NCBI GenBank assembly: GCA_903813345.2
Contig: CAIIXF020000006.1
Span: 1,364,001 to 1,428,000 of the forward strand
Direction of reading: 5' to 3'
DNA length: 64,000 nt
Source of the DNA: Owenia fusiformis
Taxonomy: Eukaryota; Annelida; Polychaeta; Sabellida; Oweniidae
Shown: positions 35,301-48,209 of the stretch, piece after piece
Layout: every line of letters starts with the position of its first letter
Position numbering within the stretch: position 1 is the stretch's first letter
Notes under the pieces: model-generated
Databases searched by the model: none
What the model saw: the letters and a program-made list of their open reading frames with translations, nothing else
What the model was told of the DNA's origin: nothing
Translations under genes and position numbers: made by a program

Positions 35301-37174
35301 ATGCGTGGTCTCTATTTTGACTAACTGCATTCTTCTAGATGCTTGAATCATCAGGGACCATTTCATTCCTTGGAAAGGCAAGATAGTATCATCCATCCAT
35401 TGCAAATATACCTAATGGAAGAAACTGTATAAACATCTCTAATAAAAACTGGAACTTGATTTTCTCATTACAGACACCAACCAAATTGTAGACAAGATAT
35501 GACATCAACTCAATTATAAAATAGTTTCCTGAATATCCTGGTAACTTAATTACATTTTCTTTCATTATTGACACAAAAATCAATCTCTATCAAACAGATG
35601 GGAAGAAATCACAGAAGAAATGACCAGTAAAAGTAAGTCCTATTTAAGTTCCAAACATGTACCTGAACATGAAATTAATATTGATCATTTTAAGTTTTGA
35701 CTGATGATTCTTCCTCCATCTCCACTCAGCATTACTAGAAGCAAGATGTAGCACACATGCTTCATATTATGGTCATTTATACTTAAAACACTATGTGATG
35801 ATCTGCAAAAGGAGGCCAAAGTATCTAGTGAAATGGTCCAGCCAACATAATAAACAATCCAAGTGATAAATCCTTGTCACTGATGAGAGAAAGTACAGAA
35901 GAATGAGCATAGGAGCAGGTATGCTTGAATACATTAATAACAGTGATTCTCTGAATGCCAAACAGGCAACATAGCTCCAAATACATAATCAAGAAAACTT
36001 AAAATTTTGTCAATCAAATCAATTCAGCTGGTGCCTTGGAATAATCTCACACCCGGGCACTTTCCTTGTTTGTACACAGCATTTATCATATAGGAAAAGT
36101 GAAAGAGATTCACTTTTGTGTATCAATAACTGTCCATTATAACCATTCTTTATCTTCATTTACTCCATTATAACTTGGAGGTTCAGTCCAAACAAGGTAT
36201 TCAGATTCTGGAGCTACTGCAATAGAAAATTCACCCACCAAAAATCTCGGACAAAACAGGGGTTTCAGTAGAAATTCTCACAACAGGCTAAATAAAAGAA
36301 AACAACAGGCAAATTTAATGGAAATCATAAATATATCATTGAAAAGTCCCTAAAAACAACAGACAATTTTGTGAAAACAACTGGTGAAAATCGCCTGTTG
36401 CCTGCTGCTAATGAAACCCCTGACAAAATGTGTACTGCTTCAAACTCTCATCTTATGACAGTACATTCAGGTTGACTTGGTGAGAGGATAGTATGAACCA
36501 GTATAAGCTAAATATCTTCATGAAGTTTCTCAGGAAGTTAAGAGTCAAATTACACATCACTCCTCAAATTCATTTGGGATTTAAAAAGTGGAGTTCTTAT
36601 TTTGTTTTACTTAAGTGACAAGCTGTTTTACAAAATGCTTCCTCATTCTTTTTTTACAAAAATCGCATGTATATACTATGTTATTGTCCTTTTGAAATAA
36701 GCTTGGTACTCGGTAGCACCTTAGAGTGCAAGTGGAGGGTGAAGCGCAAGTAGATATTGAAAATTAAAGGTAGAATATATGAGTCATGTTGACTGGATCT
36801 GGTACCTGGTAATCTGGTTTGAAAGTTATTAACTGAGAACTTAAATGAACATGTCAAAAAATGTATAAAATGTAAAAAATAAGTAAAGGTTAAGAATATT
36901 TTCTTTTGATTTATTTGGCTGATGAAATCCAGTTGAACTCAGTTCACAAAATGAGAGCATTTTATCTGACTTTTTAGTGTGAGTGAATGAATGTCATCTA
37001 AAAGTGACCGTACAAGTGAACTCGAAGGTACAGCATTAATCATATATGACATGGAGTGCATCATGTATGAACTGATAGGTAAAAGCTCAGACAAAAATCC
37101 TTGGAATGTTTCTTACATGTTTTAACATAGTTAAAAAATAATATACCACTGCAGTTTATTTAGCTGATGCATTA

Positions 37175-38416
37175 TAGTGGTTGGAAGACTGACTCGTGTA
37201 CTCGAGTTTTACTCGCATTTGTCCTAAAAATCAATTGATCGAGTTGAAAACTTGAACTCACGATTTGAAATTTTTACCAAAAAAATCTTTTTTCACTCGT
37301 TTTCACCTTACCTTGACTCGCGATTCGTCTCTACTATTCACAATTTCCATGCTTATAGTTGTAATGTTCTGCTTAATCTGTATAGAATACAACTTATTTT
37401 CTATTTAATGCCATGTGCGGAGGACAAACATACTTGGATTTTATTCTGCTTTCGTTATTTTTATGCAAAAGTTTCATTTCCGGTTTGATGCATTCTGGGT
37501 AGGGCTGCCATCGAACTCAAATGTCAGTGTCGACAGTCGAACTCTGCTGTCGAAAATATTGTCGACAATCGAACTTTCCAGGGAGAAAAAATCATCGGGA
37601 AAAAAAGAAATCTATCTATTATCTGGTTCATTAACACACTTTATACACTATCGGGGAAAAGCTTCATATAACTTATATTCATATTGGTATGTAATTGCCT
37701 AATATTGTTACTAAATGCCAAGTTAATAGAATATTATAGACGAAAATGGGACAAATACCTGCAATGTTTCGACCGGGATTTATTTCGACTGCTCGGGCGA
37801 AATCTCGTACAACGTCTCGCAAGAGAGAAGAGAAGTCATGAAGGGAACTTCCGGGTGAATTTATTTTTTGAAAATGAAATGAATGTGAACAATATTTCCG
37901 CAGAATACGCGCACATAACACGTTGAAATGTGTATTGAAATGTATTGGGGCCATTTGGATATTTTCAAGTAAGTATTGATATCGTTTGCTGTCGACATGA
38001 CGGGAATTTTGTCGACTTCGTTGTCGAACTTGCATTTTGACTGACAAGTCGACGTTCCGACTAATGATGGCAGCCCTAATTCTGGGAATATCCAACAGCC
38101 GGGAATTTTAAAATTTGTCTACCGCGGTGCATCCTGGAACTTTCTGGATTGACGAAGTTTGTTTTCACTATTTATCCGGTAAGTTTTACTATCTATAGGG
38201 GACTAGGGGTGAACTTTAACGATCTATAGGGATGTGCAATACGATTTAGACAATAAAAAGTATAGAGGCACTTGAAAGACTTTATCAAATTGATGAATTC
38301 TGCCGCTACTTGGGAAACTGAAACCGGAAGTAACTCAACTTAAGTCAAATCGCGAATATAATCATGGTTTTTCATGGCCCACTCGAGTGGAGATTTTCAG
38401 GCGAGTCCGACCACTA
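37175..38416. mobile_element. hAT-like non-autonomous element hosting a second element
   Basis: Ends TAGTGGTTGGA...TCCGACCACTA are inverted copies with further subterminal CTCGAG/ACTCG similarity. Flanks TGATGCATTA (37165-37174) and TGATGCAATA (38417-38426) match at nine of ten bases and look like an aged target duplication. A 579-bp element is inserted inside it. Confidence 0.68.
37500..38078. mobile_element. hAT-type MITE nested in the 37175-38416 element
   Basis: Ends TAGGGCTGCCATC...GATGGCAGCCCTA, a typical hAT inverted terminus, flanked by perfect 8-bp duplications ATTCTGGG at 37492-37499 and 38079-38086. The interior is rich in GTCGAC/TCGAACT motifs. The 138-codon minus-strand open frame overlapping it (37679-38095) has no recognised domain. 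Confidence 0.88.
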
Positions 38417-38836
38417 TGATGCAATACTATCTAATATATATACAGCATGCTTTTTACTGCCAAAATTTTCATTATGTGTTGCTTATGGGTTGCATCATAA
38501 GATGTCACTATGACAGTGCCATAGTAACCCATTGTATCCTGAAGGAGTAAGTAAGTAAGTAATGTGTGTAAATGTGCAGAAGTACTGTTTTCATTTAAGT
38601 AGTGTTTTACAAGGATCAATCAAAATACTATGCACTTGTTTACTGTAAAACCAGACATGACCCTTATATTTATCTGCCCTTCTACAGACACAGACACTGT
38701 CTTCATTAAAATATATTTGAAGAGCAAACAGAGGTAGACAAAACTATAAATTAGTCATAAATATGGTATGTTGTATACAGTGCACTGCATGCTTTCATAC
38801 AGACAGTATACTCCAAGGACTTTAAAGGTGCAACAA

Positions 38837-39603
38837 CTAGATAATGGCAACTCCGCGGAGTAGCAAATCCCAACGAACAAAATATCAATTACCGAATTCC
38901 AATCAATTATACTCATTACTTTGGTTAAAATTGAAAAATTTAGATTTTAGAATTGCGAATTCCTGCAAAGCAGCCATTTTGAATTTTCTGAGGTACAAAT
39001 CTGAAGAATAATACCATAATTGTGATCTACTCCAAAATTCCTTCAATTTGAGTATAATATAGCCATACTTTGAAGGAATCGAAAAATTATTGCGAAATCG
39101 TACATTAGACGGCCATTTTGAATTTTACGAGGCTCGAATCAGAAAAAAGATATAATATTTGCAATCTACTCTTAATTGCCTTTCATTTGAGTATAATAAA
39201 GCTATACTTCAGAAAGATCTAAAAATTAGCGAAAATTACTGTTTTCCTGACCCCCCATACACGGCCCCTGGGGGTCAGGATGAAAAACACGGAATATATG
39301 TGAAATAGATAGATGTTGCAAATATACTACCAAAATTTCAAAAAATAATATTAATTACTTTGATTTAGAATCAAAAATTTATGATTTTTGCGAAAAAGTC
39401 CCGTCATTTTTAAAGCGGCGGCCATCTTGAAAATTTTTTTTTTGCGTACAACTATTCACCAATATACATCTTTCCACTAAATATGAAGAAAATCCGTCAA
39501 CTCGTATTTGAGTTATCTTCCGGACGGACGGACTGACTGACTGACGGACGGACGGACGGACGGAGGGTTTCACTATATCCCTACCGAACTTCGTTCGTTG
39601 GGA
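38837..39603 (-). mobile_element. Helitron-like non-autonomous element, copy 3
   Basis: 767 bp. Minus-strand start A|TCCCAACGAACGAAG; end with the perfect stem CTCCGCGGAG, ten bases, CTAG|T. The inverted internal 12-mer at 38867-38878 reads ATCCCAACGAAC, carrying the same T-to-A change as its own 5' end. The body differs from copies 1 and 2 but has the same layout, including a CGGA microsatellite. Confidence 0.74.
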
Positions 39604-39990
39604 TAATTAGTGCAGGGGGCCATTCAACGATCATCGAACAGTGTAAAAATATATTTCAGTTTGGATATTTCATCAAGACTAACATATATTTTCATTATCT
39701 ACAAAGAAACCACCTGGATGATCATTATTTCAGCTGATATTCCTCTTGAAACATGGTGGGTCTTAAAAATCTATAAGTGGGATTCCCTTTATAGAAGCTT
39801 TGAACTGAATTTACACTTCTCAATGCAGAAATTGATAGTTTATACATACATTTTAAGAAAATAGGTATGTCAAAGAAGGTGGTAAGCCAAATATAGCTCA
39901 GAAAAAATAAATATTTTCGAATTTTCTCTCTACAGTCCTTGTTGCCCCTTTAAGTACTAGATCCATTAGACTGTACATGAACATTTAAAT

Positions 39991-40508
39991 CACTGCCCCC
40001 AGGATTCCGTGTTTGCAGAGCGCGGACGGAATTTGCCTCTGCCCGCGGAATTGCAGAATCAACTATTTTGGTCAATTTCCGCGGAATTTTCCGCAGAATC
40101 CATATATTTTCCAAAAGTTTAAAAAGTCAGTCTTACCTGTAACAATTTGACACGTTTTCAGTCAAATCCCTTGCAGAAATAACCCAAATTATGCGAAGTG
40201 AAAATTCTAAACGCCATCGTTTGATTTCTGCCGTTAGATGGCAGCATGTATCAGCATGTATGTAGTGACTGACTACCTGACTATCACGATATTTTCCCGT
40301 TTACTGGTTCGAAAACCATTAGTTTTTCTTTCGGTTCTCGTCAGAAAGTTAAACAAAGAAATAAATTAATAAAAGTTATTTATATTATATAAAAAAATGC
40401 CACGAATATCCGCGGAATTTCTGCAGAATTAGCCCTTTCTTCTTGCAGAATTCACTAATTTCACTTGCAGAATTGAGCATTTTAACTTGCAGAAAACTGG
40501 GGGGAGTG
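39991..40508. mobile_element. MITE-like element with CACTGCCCCCAG inverted ends
   Basis: Left CACTGCCCCCAGG, right complement CTGGGGGGAGTG, flanked directly by TTAAAT on both sides (39985-39990, 40509-40514). The interior has repeated CGCGGAATT, TTGCAGAATT and their complements. Ends resemble hAT, but the visible duplication is six rather than eight bases. Confidence 0.62.
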
Positions 40509-42310
40509 TTAAATGTTGTTTTTCTGTTTCATATTATTTTTTGGTATTTATTCTCATGATACTGCGGGTACACATTTCTTATCTGTCTATTTTTGTACTC
40601 ATCAAGGTGTCCATTTACCTCTGCAGTCATTTTGGAAATGATTCAAAACTACTAGTGTGTGATGACTGGTCATTCATAAAATCAAATTCATTGATAAAAT
40701 CATTATGCTGGCCTTGTTGACTTGTTTTTATTTATTAAATATCGTCATGTTCCCATTCAGCTATTTACATTATTTGTGCTGTTCCCACAACTGTAAGATG
40801 AGAACTGTAAGATGAGCAAGTAGTAAATTTGAGACTTTTGTTATTAACAATATATAAGCCTGGTATATTAAATTACATATACTAATAATACTTAATACAC
40901 AGCAAATGATTACTTTGCTTTCTTACCTCGTGCTTCTATTTCTGTAATAAATGTGTTTTATTGCAACTGTTATTTTAAGATTATTTTTAATTCATAACTT
41001 GTCTAATCAGTAAATTGGAGAGGTTATATTAACCACATCCTTTTCACAGCAAGGCCATATGGTTTTTAACCCAAATATCTAGTCCCATGCACATTCATTT
41101 CTCTTAGCTTCTCAAAAGATAGCTTCGGCTACACTCTTTGAGATACAAATAATCCTTTAAATTCAACGAGCTAATCAGAGCTTGTCGTTGCCATTGTTAA
41201 CCCGCTGAACTGTAGAATTGTCTTAATTATTCAGAGTTTACTTTTAGCTACCCGCTCAGGGTGAATATCTAAGTACATTGCATGACAGATTCAGTCTTAC
41301 GCCAACTGTTCAAAAAATGTAACAATGTTTTAGATCTTGACCTAGGAATGATGAAAGATACAGATACAGATCAAGATGATTGCATTTTTAAATGTCTGTA
41401 CTGTACTTTTATTGCACTGGTACTATTTCATATTTTGGTCTGTTATCACTGTTTGTGTAAATTTTGGAATGTTTTCTTGGTGGTAATATAATCTGGCTAG
41501 ACAGTTACTAGAGTTATAAATGTTACACATGAACTAGTCAGATGTACTGTTGTACAGTACCTCTAGAAAGTTCTTTTTGCATAGACATTACAATTCACTG
41601 CACCATAAAGTTATAAAGTGTTAACTTACGATTATGATAAATATGTATAACATACCTGAAGTCCCAGTAGCAGCTTCTTATATTCGGAATTCAAATAATA
41701 TTTTAAATTCTACAATCGCCTTGAGAAAGTCTTTTGACACAAAATTTGATCGCCAACTTCACAATAAACAAATTGTTAATAGAGCATTTGTGCCAACTGC
41801 TGAAGACTCTTTGATGGTTGTGCTTTGATAACTCCCAAATGAAGTGACAATCTTTATAAATCTCACAAATTATCAAATAATATTAATAAGAAAGAGGAAA
41901 TATGGGAAGGAGGATGGTGGTCAAACTAAATTAAGCCGGAAAATGGTTGCATTAACTAAAACAGGAAATATGGCAGATGTATACCAATTCTGTATGTGGG
42001 TTGTAGGAAGATAAGTTAATCACTATCTTTATAATTTTTAAAGGCATCACTTCTACTTAAAGCAATTAAAGTAATCCCCCTGATATTTTCCCGTTATAAG
42101 ATGGATTTTACCCTGCGTGCAGAGTCTAGTTAAACTACACTCTGCCTAGTAGAGACCATATTACAGATTAGTAGCCCCACCCCCACGACGGGTTCTGGTG
42201 ACAGTTTGGGTAATAAATCACTTCTGACCTACGCGCTGACCTTTCTTCCACTAATCAGCGAGCTTGAAGAAGCATAGGCCAAATGCGTTCTAATTAAATA
42301 TGCGCATGTC

Positions 42311-42402
42311 ATTGGTCAATTCCGGGCTCAATGATGACGTCAGAAGGAATGACCATATATAGAACGTCGGTCAAATTTGGTCGACTAACACTGATTGGCG
42401 CG
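42311..42402 (+). promoter_or_regulatory. Promoter-like block: CCAAT, CRE, TATA, then exon-donor
   Basis: ATTGGTCAAT (inverted CCAAT) at 42311-42320, a perfect CRE TGACGTCA at 42335-42342, and TATATA at 42356-42361. About 40 bp later there is a GTGAGT donor after CGCG at 42402. Spacing suits a plus-strand start near 42385-42390. No coding frame follows; a non-coding RNA, an unseen gene start or a transposon-borne promoter are all possible. Confidence 0.4.
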
Positions 42403-44028
42403 GTGAGTTCACAGGTTTATTTTCGTTTGAAAGAGTGAAGACGAAGCTCTCTTTTAAGAAGTGAAGTCAAACGAATGCAAAGGATAGATGGATTTAACAA
42501 GTTTGTCTATTGATCTACTTACTAACTTACATTGGAGATTCTCCTAATTCTTTAACAGTATCAATTTAATGATTGTTCACAGCTATTATTTTCCACTTTT
42601 ATTATGAGAAAATTGGAATAAAATTAAATACTAGTAGCTCGCTGTAATTTGCTCTCTAATTTGGGTTTGAATCCCAGCGATGACGATTACTTCTTTATTA
42701 TTTTTCAGTTTTCAATTGGAACAAAATTCTAACTGTTGGTTGTTCTGTTGATTTTTGAATATATCAATGATAATGTGCCCATAACTTGGTCTCCAGATTT
42801 ATAAAGATATTTTATGAGCAATTATATTGGGAGATTACTGATTGTTCAGGGAGAAATCTGGGTGACTGTCCCACTTTAAGAAAAATTGTGAGAAAAAAGG
42901 AAATGGGATGGGTGGCATTCAAATTAACAATCCAAGATAAAAAAGAAACGAAAATTTACAAAAGTAGTGTTTTCATTTGTGTAAAGAGATAAGTCACATC
43001 ATACTTGTAGTTTGAAGAAAAATACGTAAATATCAGTTCTCAAAAGCAATCTTTGAAGGAGGGCCCTCTTAGGACCTATTGGCTAAAAAGTACACACCTT
43101 GCTATTAGTTAAACACACACCTTCCAATAAATTCTAATAATGAATTCCATTGTATGTAATAAATAAATCAGGTTAGGTTGACACAAAATATATGGCATAA
43201 ACATACTTGTTTCATTTCTATTCATTTACTAATAACTTCAAAGTCATTAATGGCATTTCAAAATCTTAACTTTTTTCAAAAATATGAATCTTAACCTCAG
43301 TTGTGGCTAACTTCTCAAAAGAGAACATTTTGGAAATGTTATGTATTGGCTTCTTTCTTTTGCAGTTTGAAGAAATTATCAGCAATAAAACTGATCAAAA
43401 ATGTATCTTAACCTAACAGTAATAAATACATTTTCAAGACTATTGTGGCTATAACCAGTTGAGGCAACAGCCTCAACAAAAATATAATTTCCAAAGATTC
43501 TGAGGGAGCATGTTTTGGTTGCTATGGCCAAGTTTGGGCAAAGACGTTGCTCCCTTCTTTCAAAATTCTGGGTATGGTTCTGTTTTATAGATAACAGATA
43601 TTAGAAGACCACTGTTTCATGCATTGAACCACAAACTGTGAACTGTTAAAAAAATACAAGATGATTCCATCATAAAAGGTTGTATTTCTTGTGTCACTCT
43701 ATATAAAATATGCTAGATGTTTTAATTTGCCCTTGTTTATCAAAATATGGATCTCCCAAGGTCAGACCGTCCATACAGAATGGTTAACCTTGGGCATCTA
43801 TCCCATCTTGAGAAATCATGGCCTCTAACAGCTTCCAGAAATATGATGAGCATGAGCATGAGAAATGGTACTGACAGAACATCCTAGTATCAAATTGTCA
43901 TCTATGATAAAAATTGGTATTGAAATTGAAAGGACAGAACTCCAATGTCATACCACATCACATTCTTTTGCTCTGTAATAAAGAAATAACAAACCAATGA
44001 AATCGAATGCTAGGAAAAAACTACTTAC

Positions 44029-44094
44029 CGAGAGTGTTTTGCTGAACCATAAAGGTTATACTCAGTATTTTCCAATGATTTCCTATGTGGTTTT
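44029..44094 (-). other. Candidate non-coding 5' UTR exon of SLC6
   Basis: 66 bp between a strong acceptor (TCTTTATTTTCAG) and a consensus donor CTCG|GTAAGT on the minus strand. It contains an ATG at 44050-44048; spliced to the exon at 32308 this would make a 14-codon upstream open frame ending in TAG. Linkage to SLC6 is inferred from order and strand. Confidence 0.4.
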
Positions 44095-47000
44095 CTGAAA
44101 ATAAAGATAGTTTTTTAAAGTTATGAATCAAAAAATATATAAAAAGTTTAAATTATTTAAAGAAAAGGATCAATGGCTGAGTATTTTCCAAGGAGATGTG
44201 TCCTGGATGTCCTTTAATGTCATAGTAACCTTCAATGTCATCATAAAATATCAATCCAAGAGTAAATGTGTTTACACATTACAATGTATCTAGTGATGTG
44301 AAAATGAATGTATGAGTTTGAAAATAAAAGTATGCAACTCAAACAACTAAACGTTTTTGCATTAATGTGCTTACAGATAAAGTGTCAATTCTGGTGTGTG
44401 ATAGTATATTATAAGTAATGATTTCTGAACAGTATTTCTCCATTTATTCTATGGATATTAAATATATATATGAGGATAATAACAAGTTAATTTATATTTT
44501 TACACACACTGATTACTCAAGATTTTGTTAATGAAAGTTGGTGTTGGTTAAGATTAAGATGCATATATAGGCAGCAAACACAAATCCATATGATAGATAT
44601 CATATCTTATAATTTCTTCGGCTAGTATTAATTTTATCCACCCCACTTGCTCGCTATGCTCATGGTTGACTCCTGTATAAAATTCATATCCATAAAAAAC
44701 CATGGGATATCATATACTGTAGGAAAACCACTTTAATACATAAATCTTTGCCATTCTTTGGGACAATTGTTCTATCTAATTCATCCGGATTATTTTCCTC
44801 TTTTATATACCACTAATCAAGTTTCAGTTTACATGAAATACCACCACCAAGAATATTTTTGTCCCTCAATGTTTTTTAAAAAAACTGCAGGGGTCCGTGA
44901 CAAATGTGATATGCACTTTAGCAAAATCATTTGTTTACATTCACCTTCAATGCGAGTGATAATTGATTTTTTTTATACTAATGGCAGTCAGCCAAAACTA
45001 TAAGACAACCATCACTAACAACCTTTAATTGTGATTTTTTCAGATACATGTTTGAAGCTATGAATTCAACTAAAAGTTTATATTCACATGATAATATCAA
45101 TGAATGAGCTGACATGTATCCACGTGGTCGTGCACTTTCAATGACCTATATCATGTTGTTATATATTCTGCTTGGATATAAGTGAAACGAAATCACTACT
45201 AGTAAATAATATGCTTCATCACTGAAAGAATGCCTTACCATTTGTGTCCTTATTAACTGAATGAAGTAATCCAGTATATATAAACCATAAAATCCTCATA
45301 GTTCAGATGACTTCTCATATGCCTTCAAGTTTAAGTTTACATATGCCCAAGGACTAAATTGCATATTAGATATTCAGCTTACAACTGTACTAAACCAACG
45401 TGACAACCAACCTTTACAAGATTTCTCCCTTAATCCAGACAAATAAGATTGATCACAGCCTGAAAAAGTAGCACAGTGACTCTTGTTACTATTTATAATG
45501 TTTCTACACAAGATGTGACGTGTTTCAAGACCAGGAAATTGAATAAATAACAGTTTACTCACCCAATTTATTACAGTATGGCGGGAGTTGTTGAACTGCA
45601 ATGTTTATGCACCACGTGACTCAAACATACCATTATATTAGTCTAGTGAGTATTGAATAGGGAAAATAGAGGTGGCCTTTTGAACAGCTCAGTCAATAAT
45701 CCATACAAATATTTCATATAACACATAACCCATTCATTCAGAAAATACCTCTCATTTTAGTGAGGAATTTAGGCTTAAATCTCAATAGTAAGTCCATGCT
45801 TTAATATTCCGTAATTTTTGCACCTAGAGTGACCCATGAGAGTAATAATCCATGGATTTACATGTCTAGCACAATTATAAGCTTGGTTTAGGTTAGGAGG
45901 AATTCTATGAAAAAGAGTGACCAAGGATTGGTGATCTGTAACATGAAACTGTAACAACAAAGTGTAACATGGTATAATTTATCCATATAGACAAGAAGTG
46001 TAAATGAAAGGGATGGCTCTAGACAAGGTCCTTGCATAATTAGCTCAGACTAATATAAAATACGACACATGGTGATCTTCTATAAAATAAAAATTAAAAT
46101 AATTCATAAAATGTTATTAAAAAATAAAAACCTGTTTGATCCATACAGACTGAACAAAGTGTGGGGGCATTAACACATTGAAAATATCATAAAAGATGAA
46201 TCTAATCGATTTAAAATTCCTAGGTGGATAGGGGAAAATCCCAGGAAATATTGTGAGTATTCCTTCCGAAAAATCTCCAATTGTATGATTTTATTATAAT
46301 TTTCATGAAAGTAAATATTTATTGTAGCATTTTCTACACAATAATGAATAACAATGATGAATGTCTACAGACTCTGAACAATGTCTTAAATTGTTTGAAA
46401 AAGAAACATAACTCTTAACGGATTGTAAGGGCAATCTATACCCAATAGTCTGCATGAATTTTCTCTGTCTGGAAATATTGGCAAGCTTCCAATGGCCATA
46501 TAAACAAAAACCACGTGACAACGAAATGAGTTATTACAATCTCCTGCAATCTATAGCTGCACATCAATATTGAATACTATCACGATCAACACGTCATCTT
46601 CAGTATTGCGTCAGCAACATATACAATTGTAATTGTTAGATGGTGAGTATTGGTATTGAAAAAATCTGTTTAGAAAAGCAATGCAATTTTGTAGAAAAAT
46701 GATCAATCCCTAAATTATCGAATTGATTGATTGATTGAATATGATGTTTTGATAACAATATCTAGACTGAAAAACTTGACAGTGTTTTCCAAATGAACTG
46801 ATAAACAAAGTTCATACATTTCACTTAAAAATAGCCATCAATATCTACTGATAATACACCAAAATAAAGCTGACCTTTACCCATCTTTTCAAAAACACAG
46901 ACTTATCAATCACTCTACAGCAGCTAAATTACAGTTGCCATGGTAATTGAAGGTACTGAATGCTGAACACTTAAAATAGCAATGGAGGCTAAATAGGGGA

Positions 47001-47172
47001 AATATGTTTTTTTGTAAATCCAAAGTAAAAAGCAAGGTTGCGAGGCAATTTATTAATAATATACAACAGACACACCTTTCTAAAATACAGATGCAAATGA
47101 AATTGAAGATATCCAGTGCAACATTTGAACCAAACAAAAATCTGGCTCCCAATTATTGACCTACATAATGAA

Positions 47173-47376
47173 TAGGGATGTCGCGGGACAAAAATATTTC
47201 GGGACGGGAATTATCCATTTCGGGGCGGGACATAACCAATAAAATAGTTAAGAAGTTTAAAACAGTTTATCCTGAACATGGACTGAAATCTTCGGTACAC
47301 GAGGGTTGTCCCATCCTGTCCCGAGACCAAAGTCCTGAGGGACACCTGACAATATCGGGAAACTGTGACATCCCTA
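47173..47376. mobile_element. hAT-type MITE, 204 bp
   Basis: Ends TAGGGATGTCGCGGGA and complement of TAGGGATGTCACAGTTT, flanked by perfect 8-bp duplications ATAATGAA (47165-47172 and 47377-47384). The interior is rich in CGGGAC. Confidence 0.88.
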
Positions 47377-48039
47377 ATAATGAACAACCCCCAGACCCAG
47401 TTTTTTAAAGATTTACAGATTTTTGAAATTGGGCTGTTTTGCCTATATTATTTGACTGACCACTAATGAAGATGTTTTGTTCTTCCGGATGATGTGCAAT
47501 GATCCAAATATGAGCAGTTCCAAAAGGGCACAAAAAGGAACCATCAACTTTAGGCTTCAAAATACAGGTAATGCGAATGCTTGACTTGATACAAGCTCTA
47601 TCTAACACAACTCAATGGTCAGTTTAGGGTAATGACAACCCAAAAGAAGTGACTCTGTTTCTCAAAGACATTGTCGTTGGCAGATGCCATGGGATAAGAA
47701 TTCAACTGATTGGCTTAGCAAATTCAGGGATGTGGAGTGCGAGAGTAAATTACTCTTTAAAAGGGTCTGCACTGACAGGATGGGAGATAGACATTGTGTG
47801 TGACTGTAATATATATCTAGAGGCTGGGTAAACCCATAAAGCCAGACACATCACATCAATCTAACCTACATCATATATATTCAAAGGTTTAAAGGGAAAA
47901 GTACTGCAAAAAGATTTTGTGAATGTGAGAAGCTATGCAGACTTGATTATATATATAGTTAGTCAAGCTTCATGAGGAGACCATAAAAGTGACCCTTCTA
48001 AAAATATTACATGTAGAACTTACAGTTGTCACCCACATC

Positions 48040-48209
48040 CAGGCCCGTAGTCAGGGGGGTTCAATGAATTCGAACAAACTGGCCAAAAATTCTTTCAAAA
48101 TCATGCAGTTTTTCAGTTTTTGAGTGCTATGGCCATTTTTGGACCCAAAATAGTCAAAAGTGACCCCCTGGAATTTTTCAAAAAGTAAACCCCCCTTGGC
48201 TACAGCCTG
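48040..48209. mobile_element. Short inverted-repeat element (CAGGCCCGTAG type)
   Basis: 170 bp. Left CAGGCCCGTAGTCAGGGGGG; right is its imperfect complement, ending TACAGCCTG. ACATC borders both ends (48035-48039, 48210-48214), a plausible 5-bp duplication. Confidence 0.6.

Larger units (their letters stand above)
32309..44028 (-). other. Probable 5' UTR intron of SLC6, element-rich
   Basis: No coding exon recognised in 11.7 kb. It carries a nested pair of hAT-like elements (37175-38416), Helitron-like copy 3 (38837-39603), another inverted-repeat element (39991-40508) and a promoter-like block on the plus strand (42311-42402). 32.3-37.1 kb shows nothing but AT-rich sequence. Confidence 0.45.

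Noticed and set aside
37679-38095. 138-codon minus-strand open frame
   Set aside because: Overlaps and overruns a short hAT MITE; no domain and no transposase motifs.
39379-39573. Open frame with RPSVRPSVRQSV repeats
   Set aside because: Translation of the CGGA microsatellite of Helitron-like copy 3; the same applies to 59836-60048.
45374-45601. Minus-strand ATG followed by a GTGAGT donor (MQFNNSRHTVINW)
   Set aside because: Only one splice signal and no homology; cannot be linked in phase to SLC6 with any confidence.
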